A DNA stretch of 64,000 nt from Cellvibrionaceae bacterium (lineage in GTDB: Bacteria > Pseudomonadota > Gammaproteobacteria > Pseudomonadales > Cellvibrionaceae): contig JAOXRT010000204.1 of the NCBI GenBank assembly GCA_025800365.1, positions 16,410 to 80,409 of the forward strand, read 5' to 3'. The notes under the pieces are model-generated. The model worked only from the letters and a program-made list of their open reading frames with translations. It ran no database searches and was not told the DNA's origin. Positions 34,194 through 43,117 of this stretch are shown here, piece after piece; the stretch's first letter is position 1, and every line of letters starts with the position of its first letter. The translations under genes were made by a program, and so were the position numbers.

Positions 34194-36404
34194 ATGCCAG
34201 ACCCAAGCCATCTACACTGTATTATTAGGGTTGCCCTCCCCGTACCGCTGCGCAGGCTCTTCGATTATATCGGCGAAGCGGGACAAGATTACCCCATCGG
34301 CGCCAGAGTAAAAGTGCCATTCGGGCCCCGCCAACTGATCGGGGTTGTCATTGAGCAAAGCCATCAAAGCGAGCAGAACCTAGCCAAGCTCAAAAACGCT
34401 GGCCCAGCACTGGATGATGACAGCCTAGTACCCGAAGAAATTCGCCAACTACTAGCTTTTTGCAGCAACTATTATCAATGTCCAATTGGGGAGGCCTATA
34501 GCACGGCTCTGCCGAAACTCCTCCGCCAAGGCGAGGCAGTGAGCTTGCCAAAGCACGAATACCTCCAGTTAAGCCAAGAGGGCTTAGGGCTGCCTGTTGG
34601 TGGGCTCAGCAAGGCACGCAAGCAGGCCGCTTTACTTAGCGCATTACAAGAAGAAGGAAAGCTTGATAAAACCGACCTAAAAAGACTCTGCATCAGCAAC
34701 GCCGTGGTCAAAGCCATGCAGGATAAAGGCCTGCTGAACTGGCATAGCGAGGAGCTCCCCACCATTGCTGCGGGTGAACAGCAAAAACAAGCGCCATTGC
34801 CATTAAACGAGGAACAAGAGGCCGCGCTGGAGCAACTTCGTTATCAGCAATTTGCCTGCTACCTGCTCGAAGGGACGACAGGCAGTGGCAAGACAGAGGT
34901 GTATTTACAAGCTATCGCTGAAGTACTGCGCGAAGGCCGCCAAGCCCTGGTATTAATTCCTGAAATTGGACTCACACCGCAAACCCTTGGGCGCTTTCAA
35001 AACCGCTTTAAATGCCCGATCGTTGCGATTCATTCTGGCCTTAATGATAAAGAGCGATTGCAAGCCTGGGGCATGGCCAAGACAGGCCAAGCCGGCATTA
35101 TCATTGGCACCCGCTCAGCAATTTTCACACCGCTCTACCGGCCAGGAATTATCATCATTGACGAAGAGCATGATCTCTCGTTCAAGCAACAAGATGGGGT
35201 GCGCTATTCAGGCAGAGACCTAGCGATATTTAGAGCGAAAAAAGCCAATATCCCCATCATATTGGGCACTGCAACTCCGAGCTTAGAAAGCTTGCACAAT
35301 GCCATACAGGGTCGTTACGAACATTTACGGCTTACCCGCCGCGCAGGTGCCGCCAAGCCACCAGCCATCAGTGTTGAAGACATCAAGCAAAAAACCTTGA
35401 TCGGCGGCCTCAGCCAAAACAGCCTAGATGCCATCGCAAATACTCTAGCCGCGGGAAATCAGGTTTTAGTTTTTTTAAACCGGCGTGGATTCGCCCCCAG
35501 CCTGATCTGCCACAATTGCGGCTGGGTGGCAGAGTGTCGTCACTGCAGCGCCAGAATGACGCTGCACAAAGCCCAGCATCAAATGCGCTGTCACCATTGC
35601 GAAGCCAGCATGGCGCAACCTCACCAATGCCCAGATTGCTTTAGTCGCGAATTAATTAGCCAAGGCTATGGCACTCAACGCAGTGAAGAAACCCTGCAAG
35701 AGCATTTCCCTGACAGCCAGATCATCCGTATCGACCGTGATAGCACCCGTAAAAAACAGGCCATGCATGAACTATTACAGGAAGTCGATCAAGGCCAACC
35801 CTGTATTTTGCTAGGCACTCAGATGTTGGCCAAGGGCCATCACTTTCCCAATGTCACTCTTGTCGTTATTGTGGATGCCGATGGCGGCCTTTTCAGCGGT
35901 GACTTTCGTGGCCCAGAAAGAATGGGCCAGCTGATTACGCAGGTAGCTGGGCGGGCGGGACGCGCTGAAAAGCCCGGCAAAGTCATCATCCAAAGCCACA
36001 ATAAAGATCACCCCTTGCTGGAGACTCTGCTGCATAAGGGCTACCACCTGTTTGCGCGACAGATATTGCGAGAACGGCAATTAGCTTATATGCCACCTTA
36101 TAGACATCTGGCCCTGCTTCATTGTGATGCCCGTGATGGCTTGCAGGCAGAGTCCTTTTTGCAAAATATGCGTCAATGGCTCGAGCAATACGCCGCCCCA
36201 ACACCGGAGCGAATCTACCTGGGCCCATTTGCCGCCCCAATGGAAAAGCGCAAACAAATGTATCGCTACCAACTGCAATTTAACTGCGAAAGCCGCCGCC
36301 ATATGCAACAAATACTGAACTTAGTTGGTCAATACCTGGATCAAAGCAAATTGCCAAACCACATTCGCTGTTCCCTTGATGTCGATCCTCTAGACATGAT
36401 GTAG
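34194..36404 (+). CDS. priA: Primosomal replication protein N', DNA helicase
   Basis: PriA restarts stalled replication forks. I choose the ATG at 34194, which gives MPDPSHLHCIIRVALPVPLRRLFDY, the typical start (given here only in part), and 736 residues; the frame is open from a TTG at 34152. The helicase has Walker A GTTGSGKTEVY, DEEH box IIIDEEHD, and GTATPSLES. The zinc-binding insert has paired cysteines CHNCGWVAECRHC and CHHCEASMAQPHQCPDC. Motif VI is QVAGRAGRAEKPG. argS is not found downstream as in Pseudomonas; a SPOR-domain gene follows after 68 bp. Confidence 0.97.
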   Translation: MPDPSHLHCIIRVALPVPLRRLFDYIGEAGQDYPIGARVKVPFGPRQLIGVVIEQSHQSEQNLAKLKNAGPALDDDSLVPEEIRQLLAFCSNYYQCPIGEAYSTALPKLLRQGEAVSLPKHEYLQLSQEGLGLPVGGLSKARKQAALLSALQEEGKLDKTDLKRLCISNAVVKAMQDKGLLNWHSEELPTIAAGEQQKQAPLPLNEEQEAALEQLRYQQFACYLLEGTTGSGKTEVYLQAIAEVLREGRQALVLIPEIGLTPQTLGRFQNRFKCPIVAIHSGLNDKERLQAWGMAKTGQAGIIIGTRSAIFTPLYRPGIIIIDEEHDLSFKQQDGVRYSGRDLAIFRAKKANIPIILGTATPSLESLHNAIQGRYEHLRLTRRAGAAKPPAISVEDIKQKTLIGGLSQNSLDAIANTLAAGNQVLVFLNRRGFAPSLICHNCGWVAECRHCSARMTLHKAQHQMRCHHCEASMAQPHQCPDCFSRELISQGYGTQRSEETLQEHFPDSQIIRIDRDSTRKKQAMHELLQEVDQGQPCILLGTQMLAKGHHFPNVTLVVIVDADGGLFSGDFRGPERMGQLITQVAGRAGRAEKPGKVIIQSHNKDHPLLETLLHKGYHLFARQILRERQLAYMPPYRHLALLHCDARDGLQAESFLQNMRQWLEQYAAPTPERIYLGPFAAPMEKRKQMYRYQLQFNCESRRHMQQILNLVGQYLDQSKLPNHIRCSLDVDPLDMM

Positions 36405-36472
36405 AATGTCGGGTTTTCGCGGCTCCATCAGAGACGGGCCGCTCGGTAGTTAGTAAGCAGTTCAAGGACCCT

Positions 36473-37099
36473 ATGAGCCAGGATTTCGCCAAGAAAAAGC
36501 GCAGCACAAGCACCCGCAGTAATTCACGTAGCAACTCAAACTCTCGAGCTACGGCAGGCGGCAATAAGCGTCGCAGCAGTAAAAAAGCACAGAGCCGTAG
36601 CGCTAGCGGCTGGCTATGGTTTCTTAGCGGTGGCCTGCTGGGCAGTCTTGCTACATTCTTATTATTCCTTAGTGGCGTTATCCCCACTCCTCAAGGCGAG
36701 ACAACTAAACAGGCGAGCAGTAAACAGCCCGCCGCCGAAGAAAAGAGCATCCCACAACCGCGCTTCGACTTTTACGAACTGTTAAAAGAGTCTGAAGTTG
36801 TCGTAGAAAAGTCGCCAGACAGCTACGATGGCGGCGGTCTACGCCAGCAGAAAGATATGGAATTTTTACTGCAAGTCGGCTCTTTTCGCAGCGCTAAAGA
36901 TGCGGATCGCCTACATGCCAAACTGGCATTGTCTGGCTTCGACAGCCAAGTTGAAGAAGTAAAAGTTCGTAATGGCAGCATTTGGCATCGCGTCTTAGTT
37001 GGCCCTTATGCGAGCAAGTCGAAGCTGGCCAATACTCGCGGCAAGCTCATCAGCCAGGGTATCGAAACCTTAGTCATCGAGCGCGAAGCACGAAAATAG
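36473..37099 (+). CDS. FtsN-like cell-division protein with SPOR domain
   Basis: The 208-residue protein has a basic, Ser/Arg/Lys-rich cytoplasmic start, one membrane helix (about 44-66, WLWFLSGGLLGSLATFLLFLS), a periplasmic linker and a C-terminal SPOR domain (about 130-205, FLLQVGSFRSAKDADRL and WHRVLVGPY). This is the topology of FtsN, which activates septal peptidoglycan synthesis. Context (priA upstream, hslVU downstream) matches the SPOR gene in pseudomonads. It starts at an ATG at 36473 after GGACC. It is cotranscribed at least in part with priA. Confidence 0.9.
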   Translation: MSQDFAKKKRSTSTRSNSRSNSNSRATAGGNKRRSSKKAQSRSASGWLWFLSGGLLGSLATFLLFLSGVIPTPQGETTKQASSKQPAAEEKSIPQPRFDFYELLKESEVVVEKSPDSYDGGGLRQQKDMEFLLQVGSFRSAKDADRLHAKLALSGFDSQVEEVKVRNGSIWHRVLVGPYASKSKLANTRGKLISQGIETLVIEREARK

Positions 37100-37197
37100 A
37101 CAGCCAGCATTGCTGCGTGACACCCAAACCCACCGTCACGCAGCCAAATAGCTCCGCATCAATTTACCTTCCTTTGCACAGCACAAGTCCTTTAGCG

Positions 37198-37225
37198 CTT
37201 GAAAAGCCACAATATTGCCCATACT
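37198..37225 (+). promoter_or_regulatory. Sigma-32 (RpoH) heat-shock promoter of hslVU
   Basis: CTTGAAAA at 37198-37205 and CCCATACT at 37218-37225 are separated by 12 bp. This matches the RpoH consensus (CTTGAAAA, 11-16 bp, CCCCATNT) with one base missing in the -10 C run. It ends 55 bp before the hslV start. Confidence 0.85.
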
Positions 37226-37227
37226 TA

Positions 37228-37267
37228 AAGGGGTAATCGCCAAGCTTTTTTGGCAATCAACCCCCTT
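37228..37267 (+). promoter_or_regulatory. Stem-loop in the hslVU 5' untranslated region
   Basis: An outer stem (AAGGGGT at 37228-37234 with ACCCCCTT at 37260-37267, one bulge) encloses an inner GCCAA/TTGGC hairpin (37239-37254). A leader stem-loop affecting message stability has been reported for E. coli hslVU (clpQY); this may be the equivalent. Confidence 0.55.
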
Positions 37268-37280
37268 AGAAGGACGTCCC

Positions 37281-37820
37281 GTGGAACAATATCGAGGCAC
37301 AACTATTCTATCCGCTCGTCGCAATGGCAAAGTAGTTATTGGCGGCGACGGTCAAGTATCAATGGGCAATACCGTAATGAAAGGTAATGCTCGTAAAGTC
37401 CGCCGTTTACACGGCGGCAAGGTTATCGCTGGTTTTGCTGGTGGCACTGCAGATGCATTCACTCTTTTTGAGCGCTTTGAAGCCAAGCTAGAAGCCCACA
37501 ATGGGCAACTGGTAAGAGCCGCCGTTGAGCTGGCCAAAGACTGGCGCTCAGACCGAGCCCTGCGCAAACTTGAAGCTCTATTGGCCGTCGCCAATGAAGA
37601 AGCTTCTTTAATCATTACAGGTAATGGCGATGTGATTCAGCCGGAAGACGATCTGATCGCTATTGGCTCTGGCGGCCCCTTTGCTCAATCAGCCGCCCGC
37701 GCATTGCTGGATAACACAGAGATGGAAGCTATCGACATCGTTAAGCAAGGCTTAAAGATTGCTGGTGACATCTGCGTGTACACCAACCAGAACCATACCA
37801 TTGAAGAACTGGAATACTGA
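37281..37820 (+). CDS. hslV: ATP-dependent protease HslVU, peptidase subunit
   Basis: HslV is the proteasome-like peptidase that forms two hexameric rings capped by HslU. I start at the GTG at 37281, eight bases after AAGGA, giving 179 residues ([19 protein letters not shown]). The catalytic threonine is T7 in GTTILSARR, so a six-residue propeptide must be removed; E. coli HslV loses only Met. Other motifs are [30 protein letters not shown] and [16 protein letters not shown]. It is 8 bp upstream of hslU, downstream of a sigma-32 promoter. Confidence 0.97.
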   Translation: MEQYRGTTILSARRNGKVVIGGDGQVSMGNTVMKGNARKVRRLHGGKVIAGFAGGTADAFTLFERFEAKLEAHNGQLVRAAVELAKDWRSDRALRKLEALLAVANEEASLIITGNGDVIQPEDDLIAIGSGGPFAQSAARALLDNTEMEAIDIVKQGLKIAGDICVYTNQNHTIEELEY

Positions 37821-37828
37821 GTAAGACC

Positions 37829-39148
37829 ATGTCCCAAATGACACCTAGAGAAATTGTTCACGAGCTGGACAAACACATCATCGGTCAAAAAGATGCCAAA
37901 CGCGCTGTCGCCATTGCTCTGCGCAATCGCTGGCGCCGCATGCAGCTCGACGAAGAGTTGCGTAACGAAATTACCCCAAAAAACATTTTGATGATTGGTC
38001 CAACAGGCGTGGGTAAAACCGAAATTGCCCGTCGTCTCGCCAAGCTAGCTAACGCGCCATTTATTAAAGTAGAAGCCACCAAGTTTACTGAAGTGGGCTA
38101 TGTCGGCCGCGATGTTGAATCTATTGTTCGCGACCTAGTCGATATGTCGATCAAGATGTATCGCGAGCAGGAAAAAACCAAAGTTGAGCACCGCGCTTTC
38201 GAGGCCGCTGAAGATCGTATTTTGGATGCTCTACTACCTCCAGCACGCGGCGAAGATCTGAGCGAAAAAGCTGAAACTGGCACCCGCCAAATCTTCCGCA
38301 AAAAGCTGCGCGAAGGTGAGCTGGATGACAAGGAAATTGAGCTCGAGCTTTCTGCTACCCCGGTAGGCGTAGAAATTATGGCGCCTCCTGGCATGGAAGA
38401 CATGACCAGCCAGTTGCAAAATATGTTTTCCTCGATGAACACAGGAAAAACCAAAAAGACCAAACTCACCGTCAAGCAAGCATTAAAGCAGCTGCAGGAC
38501 GAAGAAGCCGCCAAGCTTATTAACGAAGAAGAAGTTAAAGCCAAAGCTATCGCTGCCGCCGAGCAAAACGGTATCGTTTTTATTGACGAGATCGATAAAG
38601 TTGCCAAGCGCCAAGAAAACTCTGGCGGTGATGTTTCCCGCGAAGGTGTACAACGCGACTTGCTACCGTTAATTGAAGGCTGCACCGTTAGCACCAAACA
38701 TGGCATGATCAAAACCGATCACATTTTGTTTGTTGCCTCCGGCGCATTCCACCTATCCAAGCCTTCGGATCTCATTCCAGAACTGCAAGGCCGCCTACCC
38801 ATACGCGTAGAACTTGAAGCCCTGAGCGCTGCCGACTTCGAGCGCATCTTAGTAGAGCCAAATGCTTCTCTTACCGAGCAGCAAAAGGCCCTACTGGCTA
38901 CTGAAGGCCTAGAGCTTAACTTTAGTGATGACGGTATTCGTAAGATTGCGGAAACGGCATTCGATGTAAACGAGCGCACTGAAAATATCGGCGCCCGACG
39001 TCTGCACACTGTATTAGAGCGTTTATTGGAAGAAATTTCCTTTGACGCTAGCGACACGCAAGGCCCACTCAATATTGATGCGAATTACGTTAGCAAAGCG
39101 CTTGGTGAGTTAGCACAAGACGAAGACCTCAGCCGTTTTATCTTGTAA
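37829..39148 (+). CDS. hslU: ATP-dependent protease HslVU, ATPase subunit
   Basis: HslU is the AAA+ unfoldase of the HslVU protease. The 439-residue product is full length: N-terminal [16 protein letters not shown], Walker [16 protein letters not shown], the pore motif [10 protein letters not shown], the I-domain (about 110-240), Walker [14 protein letters not shown], the sensor 1 region and sensor 2 [10 protein letters not shown]. The C-terminal tail LSRFIL inserts into HslV. A decayed copy of the last 120 codons lies at 52411-52650 in the same orientation. In pseudomonads a DUF971 gene follows directly; here it is at 58297. Confidence 0.98.
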   Translation: MSQMTPREIVHELDKHIIGQKDAKRAVAIALRNRWRRMQLDEELRNEITPKNILMIGPTGVGKTEIARRLAKLANAPFIKVEATKFTEVGYVGRDVESIVRDLVDMSIKMYREQEKTKVEHRAFEAAEDRILDALLPPARGEDLSEKAETGTRQIFRKKLREGELDDKEIELELSATPVGVEIMAPPGMEDMTSQLQNMFSSMNTGKTKKTKLTVKQALKQLQDEEAAKLINEEEVKAKAIAAAEQNGIVFIDEIDKVAKRQENSGGDVSREGVQRDLLPLIEGCTVSTKHGMIKTDHILFVASGAFHLSKPSDLIPELQGRLPIRVELEALSAADFERILVEPNASLTEQQKALLATEGLELNFSDDGIRKIAETAFDVNERTENIGARRLHTVLERLLEEISFDASDTQGPLNIDANYVSKALGELAQDEDLSRFIL

Positions 39149-39171
39149 GCTCACAAGCTTACAAGATAAAA
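39136..39171 (+). terminator. Hairpin spanning the hslU stop codon
   Basis: Fifteen-bp perfect arms TTTTATCTTGTAAGC (39136-39150) and complement (39157-39171) with a 6-nt loop. The left arm includes the last hslU codons and the stop. It lacks a following T run, so it may protect the 3' end rather than terminate alone. Confidence 0.6.
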
Positions 39172-39192
39172 AAAGGCAGTGCATGCACTGCC
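39168..39192 (-). terminator. Terminator of the nitrate assimilation operon
   Basis: GGCAGTGCATGCACTGCC at 39175-39192 is a perfect 18-bp palindrome. On the minus strand it is followed by seven T residues (39174-39168). It sits 10 bp beyond the cobA stop. Confidence 0.85.
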
Positions 39193-39202
39193 AGAGCGGG
39201 AA

Positions 39203-40054
39203 CTACAATGCCAGCGACAGCACTTGGCAGCTGCGCTGGTAATCTTCCGCTAACATTGAGAGGGAAACCTGCTGCCTTTTATTCACCACTTCTCCAACCA
39301 ATATCACCGCCGGCCCTAACAACTCCTGATGTTGCATGTCACTCTCCATGCCCCCTAATGTACTGCAAATCACTTTCTGCTGAGCCAATGAACCATTATC
39401 GACTATCGCCATAGCCGTTTCGTTAGGCATTCCAGCTCGAATTAACTGCTCAGCGATTTCCATGACCTTTGATAGCCCCATGTAAAAAACCAATGTGCCG
39501 CGCTGTTGTGCCAAAGCTTTCCAATCCACAGGGCTGCCATCTTGTTTACGCTGCGCAGTAACAAAGGTTAATGACTGCGCGCAATCACGATGGGTTAATG
39601 GGATACCAGAGTATGCTGCGCAGCCACTCGCTGCAGTTACCCCAGGAATAATTACAAAGGGAATACCGTGCTCGCTAAGCAACTCTGTTTCTTCGGCCAA
39701 GCGCGCAAAGACGCTAGGGTCTCCACCTTTTAGACGCAGAACAGTTTTTCCTTCCTTGGCTTTTTTCAAAATGAGATTACCAATCTCCGCTTGAGAAAGA
39801 CTATGCTGTGCGCAACGTTTGCCTACATAAATAGCCTCTGCCTGTTTTGGAAAATACTGATACAAAGCATCATTCACCAAAGCGTCATACAAGATCACAT
39901 CAGCGCCTTGTAAAACACGGTGGGCTTTTAGCGTTAATAACTCTGGATCTCCACAGCCTGAGCCCACAAAATATACCTGCCCACCGCCACTACCCAAATG
40001 ATCCCGCACAGTCGAACCAGAAATGGTAAATTTCGCGGTATTAATTTGCCTCAT
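39203..40054 (-). CDS. cobA: Uroporphyrinogen-III C-methyltransferase
   Basis: The 283-residue enzyme methylates uroporphyrinogen III twice with SAM to precorrin-2, the first step of siroheme synthesis. Siroheme is the cofactor of NirB, which explains its place at the end of the nitrate operon. Motifs are VYFVGSGCGDPELLTLKAHRVL (signature, shown in part), VLRLKGGDPSVFARLAEE and IPGVTAASGCAAYSGIPLTHR. The CysG oxidase/ferrochelatase domain is absent, so another gene must complete siroheme. It starts 8 bp after the nasA stop. Confidence 0.96.
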   Translation of the reverse strand: MRQINTAKFTISGSTVRDHLGSGGGQVYFVGSGCGDPELLTLKAHRVLQGADVILYDALVNDALYQYFPKQAEAIYVGKRCAQHSLSQAEIGNLILKKAKEGKTVLRLKGGDPSVFARLAEETELLSEHGIPFVIIPGVTAASGCAAYSGIPLTHRDCAQSLTFVTAQRKQDGSPVDWKALAQQRGTLVFYMGLSKVMEIAEQLIRAGMPNETAMAIVDNGSLAQQKVICSTLGGMESDMQHQELLGPAVILVGEVVNKRQQVSLSMLAEDYQRSCQVLSLAL

Positions 40055-40062
40055 AATGACCT

Positions 40063-42759
40063 CTAAACGTTGACACTGGCTATTTGATCTTGCGGTCTAG
40101 CATGCTGTTTAAGCAACGCAGACAATTCAGTTTTACATGATCCACAATTCGTACCACAGGACAGACGCTCTCCTAGAGCAACTACTGAAGCAGCACCCTT
40201 AGCAATCTCATCGACTATGGTTTTTTCATGCACACTAAAACAGCTGCATACTTTGCGTCCTTTTAAAAAGCTCTGCTCGGGTTTGGCCAATAGCACGGAA
40301 TTAAGGCTTTGTGGATTACTGCCCTTGGCCAACATTAGCTCTTCAAGCCAAGCCTTAGGTAATTTCACGTGCTGATTTGATACGAAAGCAAGCAGCTCAC
40401 ACTGCTCTTCACGAAGACAGTAAATATTTTCACTGTTAAGCAAACGGTGACCGAACCACTGAGCATCGCCTTCGCTTAATTTCTTAATCAGGGCGACGGC
40501 TCGATCAAGCTCTTGATTCATTGCCAGATAATAGTGAAAGCCTGCCTCACCACGGCTTTTTAGATAAAAACTATCCGCAGGCAGCGCCCCTAAATCCAAA
40601 GGGCGGCGACTATAGATTTGTATATGAGATACATAACTGACTTTACTTAGCGCCACCGCAGCCTGTTTTAATTCGGGCTGCCCTGACAGGGGATCGACAA
40701 CGCTGTCATAGAGATTGCTCACATTGGCCGAAGAGGCAAACTGTTTCGACCAATGAATAGGCATAAAACACTGCCCTTCGCACATCGCCTCTGATATCTG
40801 CGCAAAGGCCGTTACCGAGCCCAGCTTGGATCGAGCGCGCAATATGTCTCCGGCCTTAAGTTTTAATTTTTCAGCATCTTTTTTTGCTAGATAAATATAG
40901 GGGCGATCGATGTGCCCGCTTAAGGACGCGGATTTGCCGCTGCGGGTCATGGTATGCCATTGATCACGAATGCGCCCAGAGTTTATCAGCCAAGGAAATT
41001 CAGCACTGGAAATCTGTACTGGTTTGCGGGGCTGCACGGCATAAAGCTTAGCTTTCTTCGAAGCCGTACTGAAGCGAGCGTCTTTAAATGCTCTTTTACT
41101 TTCCTGACGCTCATTAAAAGGCCATCGGCGTGGTTTAAACTGATCATACTGAGTAATGCTTAAACCCTGCAAAGCCGAGAGATCGAGCTGGCGTTGGCCA
41201 TTATTTTCAAAAGCCGTTAAACCTGCCCACTCGTTAAACACCTCAGCTGGGTGCTGATAATCAAAGCCTTTAAAACCCATCGCCTGGGCTACTTCGCTGA
41301 TAATCTTCCAGTCGTGTTTCGCTTCACCAGGCGGCGAAATCAAACCACGCTGACGGGATATCAGGCGTTCGGAATTTGTCACTGTACCGTTTTTTTCCAA
41401 CCAGGCACTCGCCGGGAGCAGCACATCAGCATAATCCAACATATCGCTATTGCTGGCACATTCAGAGACCACCAGCAAATCCAGAGCCTCTAGCGCTTCA
41501 ACAATTTTGGGGCGATTTGGCATACTGACCAACGGATTGGTCGCCATCACCCAAAGCGCTTTTATTTTGCCTGCCGCTATATCGTCAAATAGATCAACGG
41601 CCATTTTCCCCGGCTTGCTTGCCATGGCGGGTGAGCCCCAGTAGCGCTGCACTGTGTCACGATGGCTGGGATTTTGGATATCCATATGGGCCGCCAATTG
41701 ATTGGCTAAGCCACCTACCTCACGCCCACCCATCGCATTGGGCTGACCGGTAATTGAAAATGGCCCGCAGCCCTCACGCAGTATTTTGCCCGAGGCCAGG
41801 TGGGCATTAATAATACTCTGACATTTATCGGTGCCCGAAGAAGATTGATTAATACCCATCGAATAAAAACTAATGGCTTTATCAGCATGCAAAAACAGCT
41901 GATAAAAGCGCTCCAAATCTGATTCGGCAAGGCCACAGTATTGCGCGGTTTTACTCAAGCTCCATTCACTGGCCGCTTGCAAAGCCTCTATAAAATTTTC
42001 ACAGTGGTTTGAGATAAACGCCTCATCTAAACCACCCCACTGGGATAAGTAATCAAGCAAGCCATTGTATAAAGCTGCATCACTGCCGGGAGCCAGAGGC
42101 AAATGTAGATCGGCAAGCTCAGCGCTTGGGCTGCGCCGCGGATCAATAAGCACCACTTTCATCTCAGGGCGTAAGCGTTTCGCACGTTCCATGCGCTGAT
42201 ATAAGACCGGATGGGTCCAGGCCGCATTGGAGCCAATCAGCACCAGTAAATCAGTACCCTCTAAATCTTCATAACTGCAAGGCACTACGTCCTCACCAAA
42301 AGCACGCTTATACGCCGAGACAGCCGAAGACATACACAGGCGTGAATTAGTATCGATATTGGCCGATCCGATATAGCCCTTCATTAATTTGTTGGCGAGA
42401 TAATAATCTTCTGTAAGGATTTGCCCGGATACATAAAACGCCACAGCATCAGGGCCATGCGTTTCAATAATCGATTTAAATTCATTGGCTACTTTGTCCA
42501 CAGCCTCAGGCCAAGTCACAGCCTGCTTGTTAACCATTGGCTGCAATAAGCGATCCTCATGACCTATCGTTTCCAGCAGATGCTGCCCTTTTACACACAG
42601 CCGGCCATAATTCGCTGGGTGCTCGGGCGTACCCCGCAAAGATTTTGGCACGCCCTCCTCAAACTCAATATCAACACCACAGCCTACACCACAATAAGCA
42701 CAGACAGTTTGCGCCAAAGCAGAGGCCTCTCTGGCAATAATCGCCCCGGGATTATTCAT
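40063..42759 (-). CDS. nasA: Assimilatory nitrate reductase, molybdopterin catalytic subunit
   Basis: The 898-residue cytoplasmic enzyme reduces nitrate to nitrite. The N-terminal [4Fe-4S] site is C20, C23, C27 plus the Cys of GRLCVKG. Molybdopterin domains follow with SRLCMSSAVSAYKRAFG and GQPNAMGGREVGGLANQL. A molydopterin dinucleotide-binding beta-barrel (about 590-705) has GRIRDQWHTMTRSGK. The C-terminus carries a BFD-type [2Fe-2S] domain (about 838-885, VCSCFSVHEKTI and CGTNCGSC), as in Klebsiella NasA. No separate NasB-like electron-transfer gene is present in this cluster. Its ATG overlaps the nirD stop (TAATG). Confidence 0.96.
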   Translation of the reverse strand: MNNPGAIIAREASALAQTVCAYCGVGCGVDIEFEEGVPKSLRGTPEHPANYGRLCVKGQHLLETIGHEDRLLQPMVNKQAVTWPEAVDKVANEFKSIIETHGPDAVAFYVSGQILTEDYYLANKLMKGYIGSANIDTNSRLCMSSAVSAYKRAFGEDVVPCSYEDLEGTDLLVLIGSNAAWTHPVLYQRMERAKRLRPEMKVVLIDPRRSPSAELADLHLPLAPGSDAALYNGLLDYLSQWGGLDEAFISNHCENFIEALQAASEWSLSKTAQYCGLAESDLERFYQLFLHADKAISFYSMGINQSSSGTDKCQSIINAHLASGKILREGCGPFSITGQPNAMGGREVGGLANQLAAHMDIQNPSHRDTVQRYWGSPAMASKPGKMAVDLFDDIAAGKIKALWVMATNPLVSMPNRPKIVEALEALDLLVVSECASNSDMLDYADVLLPASAWLEKNGTVTNSERLISRQRGLISPPGEAKHDWKIISEVAQAMGFKGFDYQHPAEVFNEWAGLTAFENNGQRQLDLSALQGLSITQYDQFKPRRWPFNERQESKRAFKDARFSTASKKAKLYAVQPRKPVQISSAEFPWLINSGRIRDQWHTMTRSGKSASLSGHIDRPYIYLAKKDAEKLKLKAGDILRARSKLGSVTAFAQISEAMCEGQCFMPIHWSKQFASSANVSNLYDSVVDPLSGQPELKQAAVALSKVSYVSHIQIYSRRPLDLGALPADSFYLKSRGEAGFHYYLAMNQELDRAVALIKKLSEGDAQWFGHRLLNSENIYCLREEQCELLAFVSNQHVKLPKAWLEELMLAKGSNPQSLNSVLLAKPEQSFLKGRKVCSCFSVHEKTIVDEIAKGAASVVALGERLSCGTNCGSCKTELSALLKQHARPQDQIASVNV

Positions 42760-43106
42760 TAGGGCTCCATCGCTGCCGCTAGTTGAACCACATCGCCCAG
42801 CAAACGTACCGGGTAGACAGTCAGCTGGACATCACTGTCATCCAAGCACTGGCCACTCAATAAGGAGAAACGCTGCTTGTACAACGGGGAGGCGACCACA
42901 GGTTCATCTGATACCGAACCAATCATGCCCCGGCTCATTACATTCGCAGCACCAATGGGGTCAAAATTCCCAATCGCATACAGTTCTTGCTCCCCTCGCG
43001 TGACTTGAAAAATAGCTACTTGGGCATTGCCAAGGCGTACACAGATACCCGAATCCTTAACCAAATCGGCTCGCGTACATACATCAATCCACTGATCAGC
43101 ATTCAT
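42759..43106 (-). CDS. nirD: Nitrite reductase [NAD(P)H] small subunit
   Basis: The 115-residue protein is a Rieske-like NirD. It keeps the fold markers CVRLGNAQVAIFQV and LYAIGNFDPIGAANVMSRG and lacks the Rieske cluster ligands (CxH), as is usual for NirD. Two adjacent ATGs are available; the second at 43106 has better spacing to AGGAGAG. It works with NirB to reduce nitrite to ammonium in the cytoplasm. Confidence 0.95.
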   Translation of the reverse strand: MNADQWIDVCTRADLVKDSGICVRLGNAQVAIFQVTRGEQELYAIGNFDPIGAANVMSRGMIGSVSDEPVVASPLYKQRFSLLSGQCLDDSDVQLTVYPVRLLGDVVQLAAAMEP

Positions 43107-43117
43107 CATCTACTCTC

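Noticed and set aside
39136..39171. Hairpin at the hslU stop as an attachment site
   Set aside because: The word is not found near the relic at 52411-52650, so no flanking att repeat can be shown.
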